Shown piece by piece: positions 1 to 7,800 of a DNA stretch of 12,086 bases. The position numbers were made by a program, and so were the translations under genes. Origin of the DNA: Planctomycetota bacterium (lineage in GTDB: Bacteria > Planctomycetota > Phycisphaerae > FEN-1346 > JAACEH01); NCBI GenBank assembly GCA_016935955.1, contig JAFGPY010000012.1:1-12086 (forward strand), in the 5' to 3' direction. Position 1 is the first letter of the stretch. Every line of letters begins with the position of its first letter. Below the pieces are notes generated by a model. That model saw nothing but the letters and a program-made list of their open reading frames with translations, ran no database searches and was not told the DNA's origin.

Positions 1-803
1 GCCGGCACCTGCGGCAACGGGCGATCGTCGGCGATCGTCAGGCTGCCCGGCGCGCGGCCCAGCAGCACGGCGAGCTGGCTCTCCAGCACGGCGATCGACG
101 ATTCGACGACCGACCGCTCGCCACGGGTCTTCTCTACCAGTTGCCTCTGCTGCAGCACGTCGGTCGCCGAGACCTGTCCGCGGCGGAACCGCAGCGTGAT
201 GATCTCCAGGTACTTCTCGTTCGTGGTCACCTGGTCGTCCAGCAGCCGCAACTGTCCGCGCTGCTCGATCAAGCGGTACCAGGCGCGGGCCACCTCGGCC
301 GTCAGGGTGATTGCGGCCGCGTGCAGGTCCTCGGTCGTGGCGTAGACGTCCAGCGCCGCCGCGTCGCGCGTCGAGCGGACGCGACCCCAGAGGTCGATCT
401 CGTACGAGGCCACCAGGCCCAGCGAGTAGTCGGTGCTGTAGATGCGCTGCGCGCCGTCGTTCTTGACGCGCGTCCGCGTGGCGTCGCCCGAGCCCGTCAG
501 GCTCGGCCAGAGGTCTGCGCCGCTGCGGCGGGCCGTGGCCCGCGACTGGTCCAGCCGGTCCCATGCGCTGCGCAGAGAGAAGTTCCCCGCCAGGGCCTGA
601 TCGACCAGCGCGTTCAACTCGGCGTCGCCCAGCGACGTCCACCATGTGCCCGGCAGCGGCGCCTGGCCCGAGGCCGAGAAGCTCGCGGGCACGGTCGCAG
701 GACTCTGGACCGGAACGGCACGCGTGGCGCACGACGGCAGCCACGCAGCCGCCAGCAGTGCAGCCCCAAGGACCACGCGAGAGGTTTGCCGGTTTGCGTT
801 CAC
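1..803 (-). CDS. RND efflux outer-membrane factor, NodT/CusC-type lipoprotein (C-terminus beyond window)
   Basis: This would be the outer-membrane channel of a tripartite efflux system. The frame is open from the GTG at 803-801 to the left edge, giving 267 residues of a family usually about 460-500 long. Seen: a hydrophobic signal segment ending in the lipobox L22-P-S-C25; a W-W-x-S-L-G-D-x-E-L-N block near residue 45 and the Y-E-I-D-L-W-G-R-V-R hallmark near residue 130, both typical of NodT outer-membrane factors; then a long helical region rich in Gln, Leu and Arg (the periplasmic tunnel). The GTG overlaps the TGA of the upstream TetR gene as GTGA, which suggests translational coupling and supports this start. 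The adaptor and pump of the set are probably further left, as inferred from the usual operon make-up. It differs in subfamily from the second outer-membrane factor at 2243. Confidence 0.9.
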   Translation of the reverse strand, partial: MNANRQTSRVVLGAALLAAAWLPSCATRAVPVQSPATVPASFSASGQAPLPGTWWTSLGDAELNALVDQALAGNFSLRSAWDRLDQSRATARRSGADLWPSLTGSGDATRTRVKNDGAQRIYSTDYSLGLVASYEIDLWGRVRSTRDAAALDVYATTEDLHAAAITLTAEVARAWYRLIEQRGQLRLLDDQVTTNEKYLEIITLRFRRGQVSATDVLQQRQLVEKTRGERSVVESSIAVLESQLAVLLGRAPGSLTIADDRPLPQVP

Positions 804-1486
804 AGGGACGACTCCGATTCGGTGGTTTCGTGGTTTTCGATGCGCCGCCGCAGGTCGGCGATGCCCGCCAGGCAGAAGTCGGCGATATGGTCGGCCAGGA
901 TCTTGACGTCAATGGCCGGCGGCGGAACCGGTCCGGGAGGTTCCCGATGCCCGAACAGCCTGCGCCGCTGGTGATGGATCATCAGGTCGAAGCACTGGCT
1001 ACGGACGCTCATCTGGCACAGCCAGACCTGTTCGTCCGTGGCGGCCTCGCCGAGCAACTCGCGGACGATGGCCTCGAAGCAACGGCGAATGGGCTCGATG
1101 CATTCGCCCATGACACCGGTCAGCAGACCCGTCGGGTTGGCCAGTTCCTTGTGGATGATCTCGAATTCGTAGCTCTGCGGATCGGCAACGCGCGAGACGA
1201 TGGCCAGGATGTGGCCGCGAAGCCGCTCGGCCGCCGGGGCCTCGGGCGGTACGCCGCCGTCGGGCGGATGACGCTCAATCGAAAGGTCGAAGGCCAGACG
1301 CCAGGCCTCGCCGTACAGCGAAGCCTTGTCGCGGAAATGGTAGTTCACGGCGGCGATGTTCGCCGAAGCCCGCTCGCAGATCTCGGCGATGGTCGCCGCT
1401 CGGTAACCCTTTCGGGCGAAGACCTCGCAAGCGCTTTCGAGCAGCCTCTGCCGGGTGTTTCCGCAATGTTGTTCCGGTTGCTCCAC
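800..1486 (-). CDS. TetR-family transcriptional regulator, CecR-like (228 aa)
   Basis: A ligand-controlled DNA-binding repressor, first gene of the leftward efflux operon. The TetR N-terminal domain covers residues 11-60; the helix-turn-helix lies near 31-51 and ends in the family signature A-A-V-N-Y-H-F followed by R-D-K-A-S-L-Y. The C-terminal part has the H-K-E-L-A-N-P-T-G block around residues 112-120, which resembles the CecR/DUF1956 ligand domain, known for controlling transporters. The start is GTG at 1486-1484, preceded by GGAGG (1497-1493) with six bases between. A promoter with TTGACA and a 17-base spacer lies upstream. The stop overlaps the start of the outer-membrane factor. Repression of its own operon is inferred from arrangement; the ligand is unknown. 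Confidence 0.92.
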   Translation of the reverse strand: MEQPEQHCGNTRQRLLESACEVFARKGYRAATIAEICERASANIAAVNYHFRDKASLYGEAWRLAFDLSIERHPPDGGVPPEAPAAERLRGHILAIVSRVADPQSYEFEIIHKELANPTGLLTGVMGECIEPIRRCFEAIVRELLGEAATDEQVWLCQMSVRSQCFDLMIHHQRRRLFGHREPPGPVPPPAIDVKILADHIADFCLAGIADLRRRIENHETTESESSL

Positions 1487-1539
1487 CTGCGACCTCCGAG
1501 GGCTTCAAACGCACAGTTCAAGTGATTATTTCAATCGGA

Positions 1540-1568
1540 AGTTTAGACGCCGTTTTCGGCATTGTCAA
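1540..1568 (-). promoter_or_regulatory. Leftward sigma-70-type promoter of the tetR-efflux operon
   Basis: On the minus strand, TTGACA (plus-strand 1568-1563) is followed by a 17-base spacer and TAAACT (1545-1540). The -35 is perfect and the -10 matches at four of six positions. Transcription would begin near 1533, leaving a leader of roughly 47 nt before the GTG at 1486. The spacer holds an inverted repeat that could be the operator. Confidence 0.65.
1549..1560. promoter_or_regulatory. Candidate operator A: GCCG-N4-CGGC inside the tetR promoter
   Basis: A perfect four-base inverted repeat, GCCGTTTTCGGC, sits between the -35 and -10 of the leftward promoter. Read on the minus strand it is GCCGAAAACGGC, almost identical to site B at 1634-1645 (GCCGAAACCGGC). 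A protein bound here would block RNA polymerase directly. The TetR-like protein encoded next door is the obvious candidate, by inference. Confidence 0.45.
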
Positions 1569-1571
1569 GGA

Positions 1572-1597
1572 CGATTATCGCGTCCGTAACGACGTTA
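1572..1597. promoter_or_regulatory. Two short odd palindromes upstream of the leftward -35
   Basis: CGATTATCG (1572-1580) and TAACGACGTTA (1587-1597) are perfect palindromes around a single central base, with centres 16 bases apart. The first also lies inside GGACG-N7-CGTCC (1569-1585). They sit just upstream of the leftward -35 and could be extra regulator sites, but short palindromes also arise by chance. Confidence 0.25.
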
Positions 1598-1633
1598 TTG
1601 GCCGCAATTTATGTTTGGAACACTATGGATTAG

Positions 1634-1645
1634 GCCGAAACCGGC
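1634..1645. promoter_or_regulatory. Candidate operator B: GCCG-N4-CGGC just upstream of the marR promoter
   Basis: GCCGAAACCGGC ends eight bases before the rightward -35 (1654). Its core matches the minus-strand reading of site A in 11 of 12 positions, and the two centres are 85 bases apart, close to eight helical turns. A shared regulator of both divergent operons is inferred. Confidence 0.4.
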
Positions 1646-1653
1646 GAATTGTG

Positions 1654-1682
1654 TTGACACGGATTATCAAGGCCCTTATAAT
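1654..1682 (+). promoter_or_regulatory. Consensus sigma-70 promoter of the marR-efflux operon
   Basis: TTGACA (1654-1659), a 17-base spacer and TATAAT (1677-1682) match the consensus at all twelve positions. The start point would be near 1689, giving a leader of about 45 nt before the ATG at 1734. A promoter this strong in front of a repressor gene suggests that it is normally held down by a repressor. The -10 is overlapped by a palindrome (1678-1697). Confidence 0.85.
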
Positions 1683-1697
1683 TTGTCGTCGAATTAT
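1678..1697. promoter_or_regulatory. Candidate MarR operator overlapping the -10 and start point
   Basis: ATAATT, eight bases, then AATTAT form a perfect six-base inverted repeat of 20 bases in all. Length and AT-rich half-sites are typical of MarR-family operators, and the position covers the -10 and the predicted start point. Autorepression by the MarR-like protein encoded directly downstream is inferred. Confidence 0.5.
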
Positions 1698-1733
1698 TTT
1701 TCTTCGGACGATCCTTTGGCGGGGGGAGCAAAA

Positions 1734-2243
1734 ATGCCGCTTGCCGGCACCCTTGAGAGAATCATGGAGCACGTGGACCGGATTCCAGGTCTGGACGCCG
1801 AGGTGATCCGCAACGCTCTGCGGCTGTGCCAGAGCCACCGCACGGTGGAGCTTCTGGTCGAGACGCATCTGAGCGGCCAGGGCATCTCCGCCCGCCAGAT
1901 GGAGACCCTCGAGGCCCTCTATCACCATGACGACCAGACCATGACGCCGGCCGAGCTGGCCGACGAGGTGGTCCTGACGCGGTCAGCCATGACCAGCAAC
2001 CTCGATTCACTGGAGCGGCTCGGCTACATCGGCCGCTCGACGCACCCGAAGGACCGCCGCATGATCAACGTCACGCTGACGCCCGAGGGACGGGCATTCT
2101 GCGACGAGGCCTTGCCCCGGCGGTACCGCGACATGTCGCGGATCGTCGCCTGCCTGTCGTCCCAGGAGCGGCAGATGATGCTCGACGTCTACGAGAGACT
2201 GGCCCGCGAGATCACGGCCCTGATCACGGAGACCAAGGCGTGA
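1734..2243 (+). CDS. MarR-family transcriptional regulator (169 aa)
   Basis: A winged-helix regulator heading the rightward efflux operon. An N-terminal dimerisation helix region (about residues 15-60) is followed by the winged helix from M70-T-P-A-E-L-A-D, a recognition helix around T-R-S-A-M-T-S-N-L, and the wing with the MarR-typical K106-D-R-R followed by a beta strand leading into L-T-P-E-G. The ATG at 1734 is preceded by GGGGGGAG (1721-1728). In-frame codons further upstream are excluded because they lie before the promoter at 1654-1682. The TGA (2241-2243) overlaps the ATG of the outer-membrane factor by one base. MarR proteins usually repress efflux genes until a phenolic or other toxic ligand binds; that role is inferred here from position. 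Confidence 0.9.
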   Translation: MPLAGTLERIMEHVDRIPGLDAEVIRNALRLCQSHRTVELLVETHLSGQGISARQMETLEALYHHDDQTMTPAELADEVVLTRSAMTSNLDSLERLGYIGRSTHPKDRRMINVTLTPEGRAFCDEALPRRYRDMSRIVACLSSQERQMMLDVYERLAREITALITETKA

Positions 2244-3655
2244 TGCGCACACCAGCGTCGGACATCTCTCGCCCGGGGAGGCGATGGGTCGTGACGGTAT
2301 TGGCCGCAGGCTGCGTCGTCGCGCTGGCCGGTTGCGGACGGGTCGACTTCGACCAGATGCGACGCGACCATGCCCAGCAGTTCACAGCCGACCTTCAGGA
2401 ACGAACCCGATGCACTTTGCCACAAGGCCAGGCGGTGGGCCTGGACGATTGCATTCGCATCGCCCTGGCCAACAACCTCGATGTTCGCGCCGCGGACATC
2501 GAGACCCGCTTGGCCGGGCTTGACCGCAAGATTGCCTTCGCCAACTTCCTGCCGCACGTCGAACTGTCGTGGAACTACCGTGAGACGAGTCGGGCCGTGC
2601 TGACGCGAGCCGGCGGCGATTTCATCCAGACCTCCGACCGCGGCGTCTCGACCGTCGGCATCGCTGCCCAGCAACCGATCTTCATGCCGCAGACGTGGTT
2701 CCTGTATTCCGCTTATCAGAAGGGCGAGCAGATCAGCGGCCTCGTCCGCCGGCGTACGCGCCAGTTGATCGCGCTTCGCGCTATCGCGCTCTACTACGCT
2801 TGCCTATCGCAGGACGAGGCCGCGGTCTATCTTCGGCAGTCACTGAGCGAGGGCCAGGCCCTGCTCGACGAGACCATCGCTATGGAGCGAGAGGGCCTGG
2901 TGTTGCCCGCTCAGCGACAGGCGATCGAGGCCATGGTGCTCGAGCGCCGCCGGGGCCTGGACGACAACCAGCGCGCTCGCGGCGAGGCGCGGGCCGACCT
3001 GTTGGAGACCATGGGCCTGTCGCCCCTGGCGACGATCGAGCTGGCCGCCGAGTCGCCCATCGAGCCGCCCGAAGGCGACGTGGCCGACCAGGTGCTCGAA
3101 GCCATGCTCCGCCGGCCGGAACTGCATGCGGCCGACCGCACGATCGAGATCCGCAAGGACGAGGTTCGCATGGCCATCGCCGACTTCCTGCCGGTGGTCA
3201 ATGCTTTCACGAGCTACGACCACTCGTCCAACAGTTACCTGAAATACGCCAACACATGGGCCTACGGCGCCTCGGCGGTGCTGTCGGTCTTCGACGGCTT
3301 CGCCAACATCCACCGTTACCGCGCCGCCCGCGAGCGGCAGGAGGGGGCCTTTATCGAACGCGAGCAGGCCTGCCTGACGGTGATGCTCGAAGTGGTCAAG
3401 GCCCGCCGGCACCTGGACGATGCGACCGAGGCCCTGGCCGTGGCCGCACTGAGGCGACAGGCGGCCGCGGAGCACCTGAAGAATATCGAATCCCAGTGGC
3501 GCGAGGGGCTGATCGAGACCTCGTCGCGCAGTGCGGCCCTGGCCGATCGCGACGGGGCCGTGGCTGCCGAGGCCGTGGCCCGCTACCGGCGACAGGTGGC
3601 CGCCGCCACGCTGGCGGACGTGATGGGAGTGACGAAGGAGTGGTCCGAGCAATGA
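2243..3655 (+). CDS. TolC-family outer-membrane efflux lipoprotein (470 aa)
   Basis: The outer-membrane channel of the complete efflux system. A basic N-terminus (R-P-G-R-R-W) and hydrophobic stretch end in the lipobox L28-A-G-C31, so export and lipidation are expected. Two structural repeats of the outer-membrane efflux family are visible, one from about residue 67 (C-I-R-I-A-L-A-N-N-L-D-V, then F-L-P-H-V-E-L-S-W) and one from about 284 (V-L-E-A-M-L-R-R-P-E-L, then D-F-L-P-V-V-N-A-F). Length is normal for the family. The ATG at 2243 overlaps the marR stop (TGATG); a GTG three bases earlier in the same frame is a possible alternative. GGAG at 2228 and AAGG at 2235 could serve as ribosome-binding site. 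The stop overlaps the adaptor start as ATGA. Confidence 0.93.
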   Translation: MRTPASDISRPGRRWVVTVLAAGCVVALAGCGRVDFDQMRRDHAQQFTADLQERTRCTLPQGQAVGLDDCIRIALANNLDVRAADIETRLAGLDRKIAFANFLPHVELSWNYRETSRAVLTRAGGDFIQTSDRGVSTVGIAAQQPIFMPQTWFLYSAYQKGEQISGLVRRRTRQLIALRAIALYYACLSQDEAAVYLRQSLSEGQALLDETIAMEREGLVLPAQRQAIEAMVLERRRGLDDNQRARGEARADLLETMGLSPLATIELAAESPIEPPEGDVADQVLEAMLRRPELHAADRTIEIRKDEVRMAIADFLPVVNAFTSYDHSSNSYLKYANTWAYGASAVLSVFDGFANIHRYRAARERQEGAFIEREQACLTVMLEVVKARRHLDDATEALAVAALRRQAAAEHLKNIESQWREGLIETSSRSAALADRDGAVAAEAVARYRRQVAAATLADVMGVTKEWSEQ

Positions 3656-4866
3656 CGACACGCAAGGCAATTGGCGTGACCATGATGGCCATCGCCCTGG
3701 CGGCCGTGACGGCCGTGGGCGCATCGTGCAGCAAGCGTACCAGCGACAGCGGGGCCGCAACCGGCGGTGACGCCTCGGCACGCAGCAGTCGGCAGGTGCC
3801 CGTCAGCACCGTGGCCGCGCGGCAGATGACGTTCGAGTCGCGGCTGGTCACCAGCGGCAGCCTGCTCTCAAAGGACTACGCCCTGGTCTCGGCCCGCATT
3901 CCCGGCACGCTCGACGCCGTCTACGTGGACGAGGGCGACACGGTGGCGGCCGGCGAAACGAAGCTCTTCCAGACCGACAGCGTGAACCTGACCCGGGCCG
4001 TCGAGATTGCCTGGCAAGGACAGGCCGCAGCCGAATGCTCGGTGCGCGAGGCCGAGGCCAACCGCGAGCGCGTCGAGGCCGACTTCAACAAGGCCCGCCT
4101 CGACTACGAGCGGTTCAAGCGGCTCTTCGAGCAGGACCATGCTGTCACGCAGAGCGCCTTCGAGGCCCAGCAGTCGCGTTTCCTGCAGGCCGAGGCGGCC
4201 CTGAAGTACGCTAAGGTTTCGGTCGAGCTGGCCGGCAAGCGCCTCGAGCAGGCTCGCGGCAACGCGGCTATTGCCGAGAAGGATCTTCGCGACTCGCTGG
4301 TCGTGGCCCCCTTGAGCGGCGTGGTGACTCGTCGGTTGCGCGAGCCCGGCGAAATGGCCGCCGCCGGAACACCGGTGCTGAAGATCGAGAACACGCACCT
4401 GCTGGAGGTCTCGGCCTACCTGCCGTCGGAAGCCTACGCCTCCGTGGTGCCGGGCCGGACCGAGATGCACGTCCGCGTTGGCCAGACCGATTTGGGCATG
4501 CACGCGGTCACCTACCGCAGCCCGACAGCCGATCTGGAACTGCGGACCTTCGAAGCCAAGTGCGAGGTGACCGACCCGCCGGCCGACGCGGTGCCCGGCC
4601 GGCTGGCCGACGTCGCGGTCGTCCTGGTGCGGCGCGAAGCCCTGGGCGTGCCCGTGGCGTCCGTTCAGCAGCGCGGCGGCAAGCACGTCGTCTTCATCGT
4701 CGACGGCAAGGCGGCCCGCGCGGTCGAGGTGACGACGGGCCTCGAGACCGACGGCTGGGTGGAAGCGACCGGGACGACGCTGGCCCAGGGTGCGGCAGTG
4801 ATCTTCCGCGGGCAGCAACTAGTTAACGACGGCGACACCGTCAACGTGATCGGGGAGGGCGACTGA
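3652..4866 (+). CDS. RND efflux periplasmic adaptor (membrane fusion protein, 404 aa)
   Basis: It links the inner-membrane pump to the outer-membrane channel. A signal segment (residues 6-25) ends at C26 in V-G-A-S-C, a poor lipobox because position -3 is Gly, so either lipidation or retained membrane anchoring is possible. The first half of the lipoyl domain is around residue 80 (S-A-R-I-P-G-T ... V-D-E-G-D-T-V). A long alpha-hairpin rich in Glu, Ala and Arg (about 118-215) carries the R-L-F-E-Q-D-H-A-V-T tip motif expected to touch the channel. The second lipoyl half starts at 217 (L-V-V-A-P-L-S-G-V-V) and beta-barrel and membrane-proximal domains follow. The ATGA overlap with the previous gene fixes the start; the same frame stays open far upstream only because of high GC. 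The stop overlaps the pump ATG by one base. Confidence 0.93.
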   Translation: MTTRKAIGVTMMAIALAAVTAVGASCSKRTSDSGAATGGDASARSSRQVPVSTVAARQMTFESRLVTSGSLLSKDYALVSARIPGTLDAVYVDEGDTVAAGETKLFQTDSVNLTRAVEIAWQGQAAAECSVREAEANRERVEADFNKARLDYERFKRLFEQDHAVTQSAFEAQQSRFLQAEAALKYAKVSVELAGKRLEQARGNAAIAEKDLRDSLVVAPLSGVVTRRLREPGEMAAAGTPVLKIENTHLLEVSAYLPSEAYASVVPGRTEMHVRVGQTDLGMHAVTYRSPTADLELRTFEAKCEVTDPPADAVPGRLADVAVVLVRREALGVPVASVQQRGGKHVVFIVDGKAARAVEVTTGLETDGWVEATGTTLAQGAAVIFRGQQLVNDGDTVNVIGEGD

Positions 4867-7800
4867 TGTTTCTGTCGAACGCCTCGATTCGCCGGCCTAT
4901 CGCCATGGGCTGCCTGATCATCGGCCTGGCTCTGCTGGGGGTGAATTCCTATCGCAAGATGGCCCTCGAGTTGATGCCGCAGATGGACTCGCCCTACATT
5001 ACGATCGTGACGGTCTATCCCGGCGCCAGTCCCGAGGACATCGAGACCGACGTCGCCAAGCGCATCGAGGATGCGGTGGTCTCGATCGACGGCCTGAAGC
5101 ACGTCACCAGCAGTTGCATGGAAAACGTCTGCCAGACGCTGCTGGAGTTTCACCTGGACATTGACGTGGACATTGCGGCCACGGACGTCCGCGAGAAGCT
5201 CGACCTCGTGCGGGCCGACTTTCCGGAGGACGTCGAGGACCCGAAAATTCAGAAGTTCGACATCAACGCCAAGCCGATCATCACGCTGGCCCTGACCGGC
5301 GACGCCCCGCTGGACGAGCTGTACGACTACGCCGACAACACGCTCCGCGACCGCGTCACGGTGATTTCCGGCGTGGCCGAGGTGCAATTGATCGGCGGCG
5401 CCGAGCGCGAGGTCCGCATCGAACTCGACCGCCGCGAGCTGTCGGCCCGCGGCCTGACGAGCACCGACGTGGTGGCCGCCGTGCAGGGCGGCGTGCGGAC
5501 GATTCCCTCGGGCCGCGTCCGCGACAACGGCACCGAGTACACCGTGACCTTCGACGCCGACTTCCAGGCCGAGACCGAGATCGGCGGCCTCGAGATCGCC
5601 AACCGTGACGGTCGTCGCTGCCACATTCGCGACGTCGGCCGCGTCGTCATGAGCACGGAGGAAGTGCGGCAGACGGCCGAGATCGACGGGCGTCCGGCCG
5701 TGGCCATTCGCGTCGTCAAGAAGGCCGACGCCAATGCCGTCGAGGTGACCGACAGCGTTCGCGCCGCTATGGGCCGCCTCCAGGACAGTCTGCCCGGCGG
5801 CATGGAACTGATCTGGGTGACCGACGACGGCAACATCATCGAGGCCTCCAACGAAAGCGCTTGGGTGAACGTGGGCGAAGGCATTCTGCTGACGGCCCTG
5901 ATTCTGTTCATCTTCCTCTACAACGTCCGTTCGCTGCTGGTCGTCGGCATCACCATGCCGCTGACGGTCATCATCGGCCTGTTCTTCATGCAGTTGGTCG
6001 GCTTCACGCTGAACAACTCCACGCTGATCGCCATCGGCATGTCGGTCGGCGTCCTGGTCACGAACTCGATCGTCGTGCTGGAGATGATCGTCGCCCGGCT
6101 CGACCGCACCGGCGACCCGAAGGAGGCCTCGCGGCTCGGGGCGTCCGAGGCCTTCATCGCCGTGCTGGCCAGCGCCGGGACGAACGTCGTCGTGCTCTTT
6201 CCGCTGGCGATGATGGGCAGCATGGTCGGTCGCTTCATCAGGCCCCTGGCCCTGACCATGTTCATCATGACGGTGGTCTCGCTGTTCATCTCTTTTACGC
6301 TGACGCCGATGCTCTGCTCGCTGCTCCTGAAGCCGCGACGGGCCGAGGACAACGGCCTGCTGCGGAAGATGGAGCGGCTCTGGAACCGCGGCTTCGATCG
6401 CCTGGTCGGCCTCTACCGCCGCCTGTTGCAGTTCAACGAGCGTCATCGCTGGGCGGCCATCCTGACGCTGCTGGTCGTCGTGGCCATGTTCGTCCACTCG
6501 CTCCGCCTGGCCGGTTCGCTGGGCAGCAGCATGGTCGCCGACACCGACCGCGGCGAAATCTACATCAAGCTCGAACTGCCCACCGAGTACGACCTGGCCA
6601 ACTCCTCGGCCCGGATCGCCAGGGCCCAGCGGTTGCTGGCCGACCTGCCCGAGTTGCGGCACATCCTGACCACCATCGGCAAGGTCGAAGGCGTCATCGG
6701 CCAGTCGTCGGAAGGCGTGTACCTGGCACAGATTCTCCTGCGGTTCTCCGAACGCACCGAGCGCAACCTGACCATCGACGATCTTCAGGACGACGTCCGC
6801 GGCCGCATGACCGAGTTCCCCGGAGCCATCGTCACCGTCACCGTGCCGTCGCCCATCGGCGGCCAGTCCTCCGACATCGACATGGCCATCTCCGGCGACG
6901 ACCTGAAGACCCTGGATGCCCTGGCCATCAAGTCGGCCGCCCTGGCCGGCGAGATGCCCGGCATTCTCGATCCCGACACCACGGTGCGACCCGGCAAGCC
7001 CGAGTTGCGCATCCGTCCCAAGCGGCCCGTGCTCAGCGATATGGAGCTGGCGGCTGTGAGCCTGGGCCTGAGCCTCCGCGGCAACCTGGAGGGCATCACG
7101 GCTGGGACCTTCAAACGCAACGCCCGCAATTACGACATCGTCGTCACGTGCGCCGAGCAGCCGGGCAAGCTCCAGGTCGAACGGTTCCAGGTGCCCGGCA
7201 CCGAAGGCCATCCGGCGCTTCTCACCGACGTGGCCACCATAGAGGAACGGTGGAAGCCCATTCAGATCACCCGCAAGGACAAGCAACGCATCAGCAAGCT
7301 ACTGGCCAACCCGGCCCCCGACCTGCCTTTGGGTACCGCCGTCAACCAGATCAGGCAAGCCGTCGAAGAGAAAGCCGACCTTCCTGCCGGTTACGACGTC
7401 AGTTTCGGCGGCGTCTACGAGGTGATGGCCGAGGCCCAGGAAGCCCTCGGCGAGGCCGGCCTGATCGCCGTCATTCTCGTGGTTCTGACCCTGGCGGCCA
7501 TTCTCGAATCGTTCAAGCAGCCGGGGCTGATTCTCGTCACGTTGCCCCTGGCCCTGATCGGCGCCATCTGGGCTCTGGCCGTGGCCGGCGGCAACTTCGG
7601 CATCTTCGAGATCATGGGCCTCGTGATGATGGTCGGCATCGTGGTCAACAACGCCATCCTCATCATGGACCAGTTCAACGTCCTGGTGGCCCAGGGCACG
7701 CCACGGCACCAAGCCATGATCGCCGCCTCGTGCGACCGCTTCCGGCCGATCGTCATGATTACCGTGGCGGCCGTGCTCGGCATGCTGCCCCTGGCCCTGA

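Noticed and set aside
1611..1733. N-terminal extension of the MarR protein from an upstream in-frame codon at 1611
   Set aside because: The stretch contains the perfect promoter at 1654-1682, has no ribosome-binding site and reads like non-coding sequence. The ATG at 1734 has a strong G-rich site upstream.
2695..3651. Long N-terminal extension in the adaptor frame
   Set aside because: It lies wholly inside the outer-membrane factor gene and its translation is Arg/Gly/Pro-rich low-complexity sequence typical of a GC-rich off-frame. The adaptor starts with a normal signal segment at 3652.
4665..7286. 873-codon open frame on the minus strand opposite the pump
   Set aside because: Its translation is rich in His, Gln, Asp and Gly without domains. 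It is an antisense shadow of the high-GC pump gene, as are the plus-strand frame at 5861-8026 and the minus-strand frame at 7912-9348.
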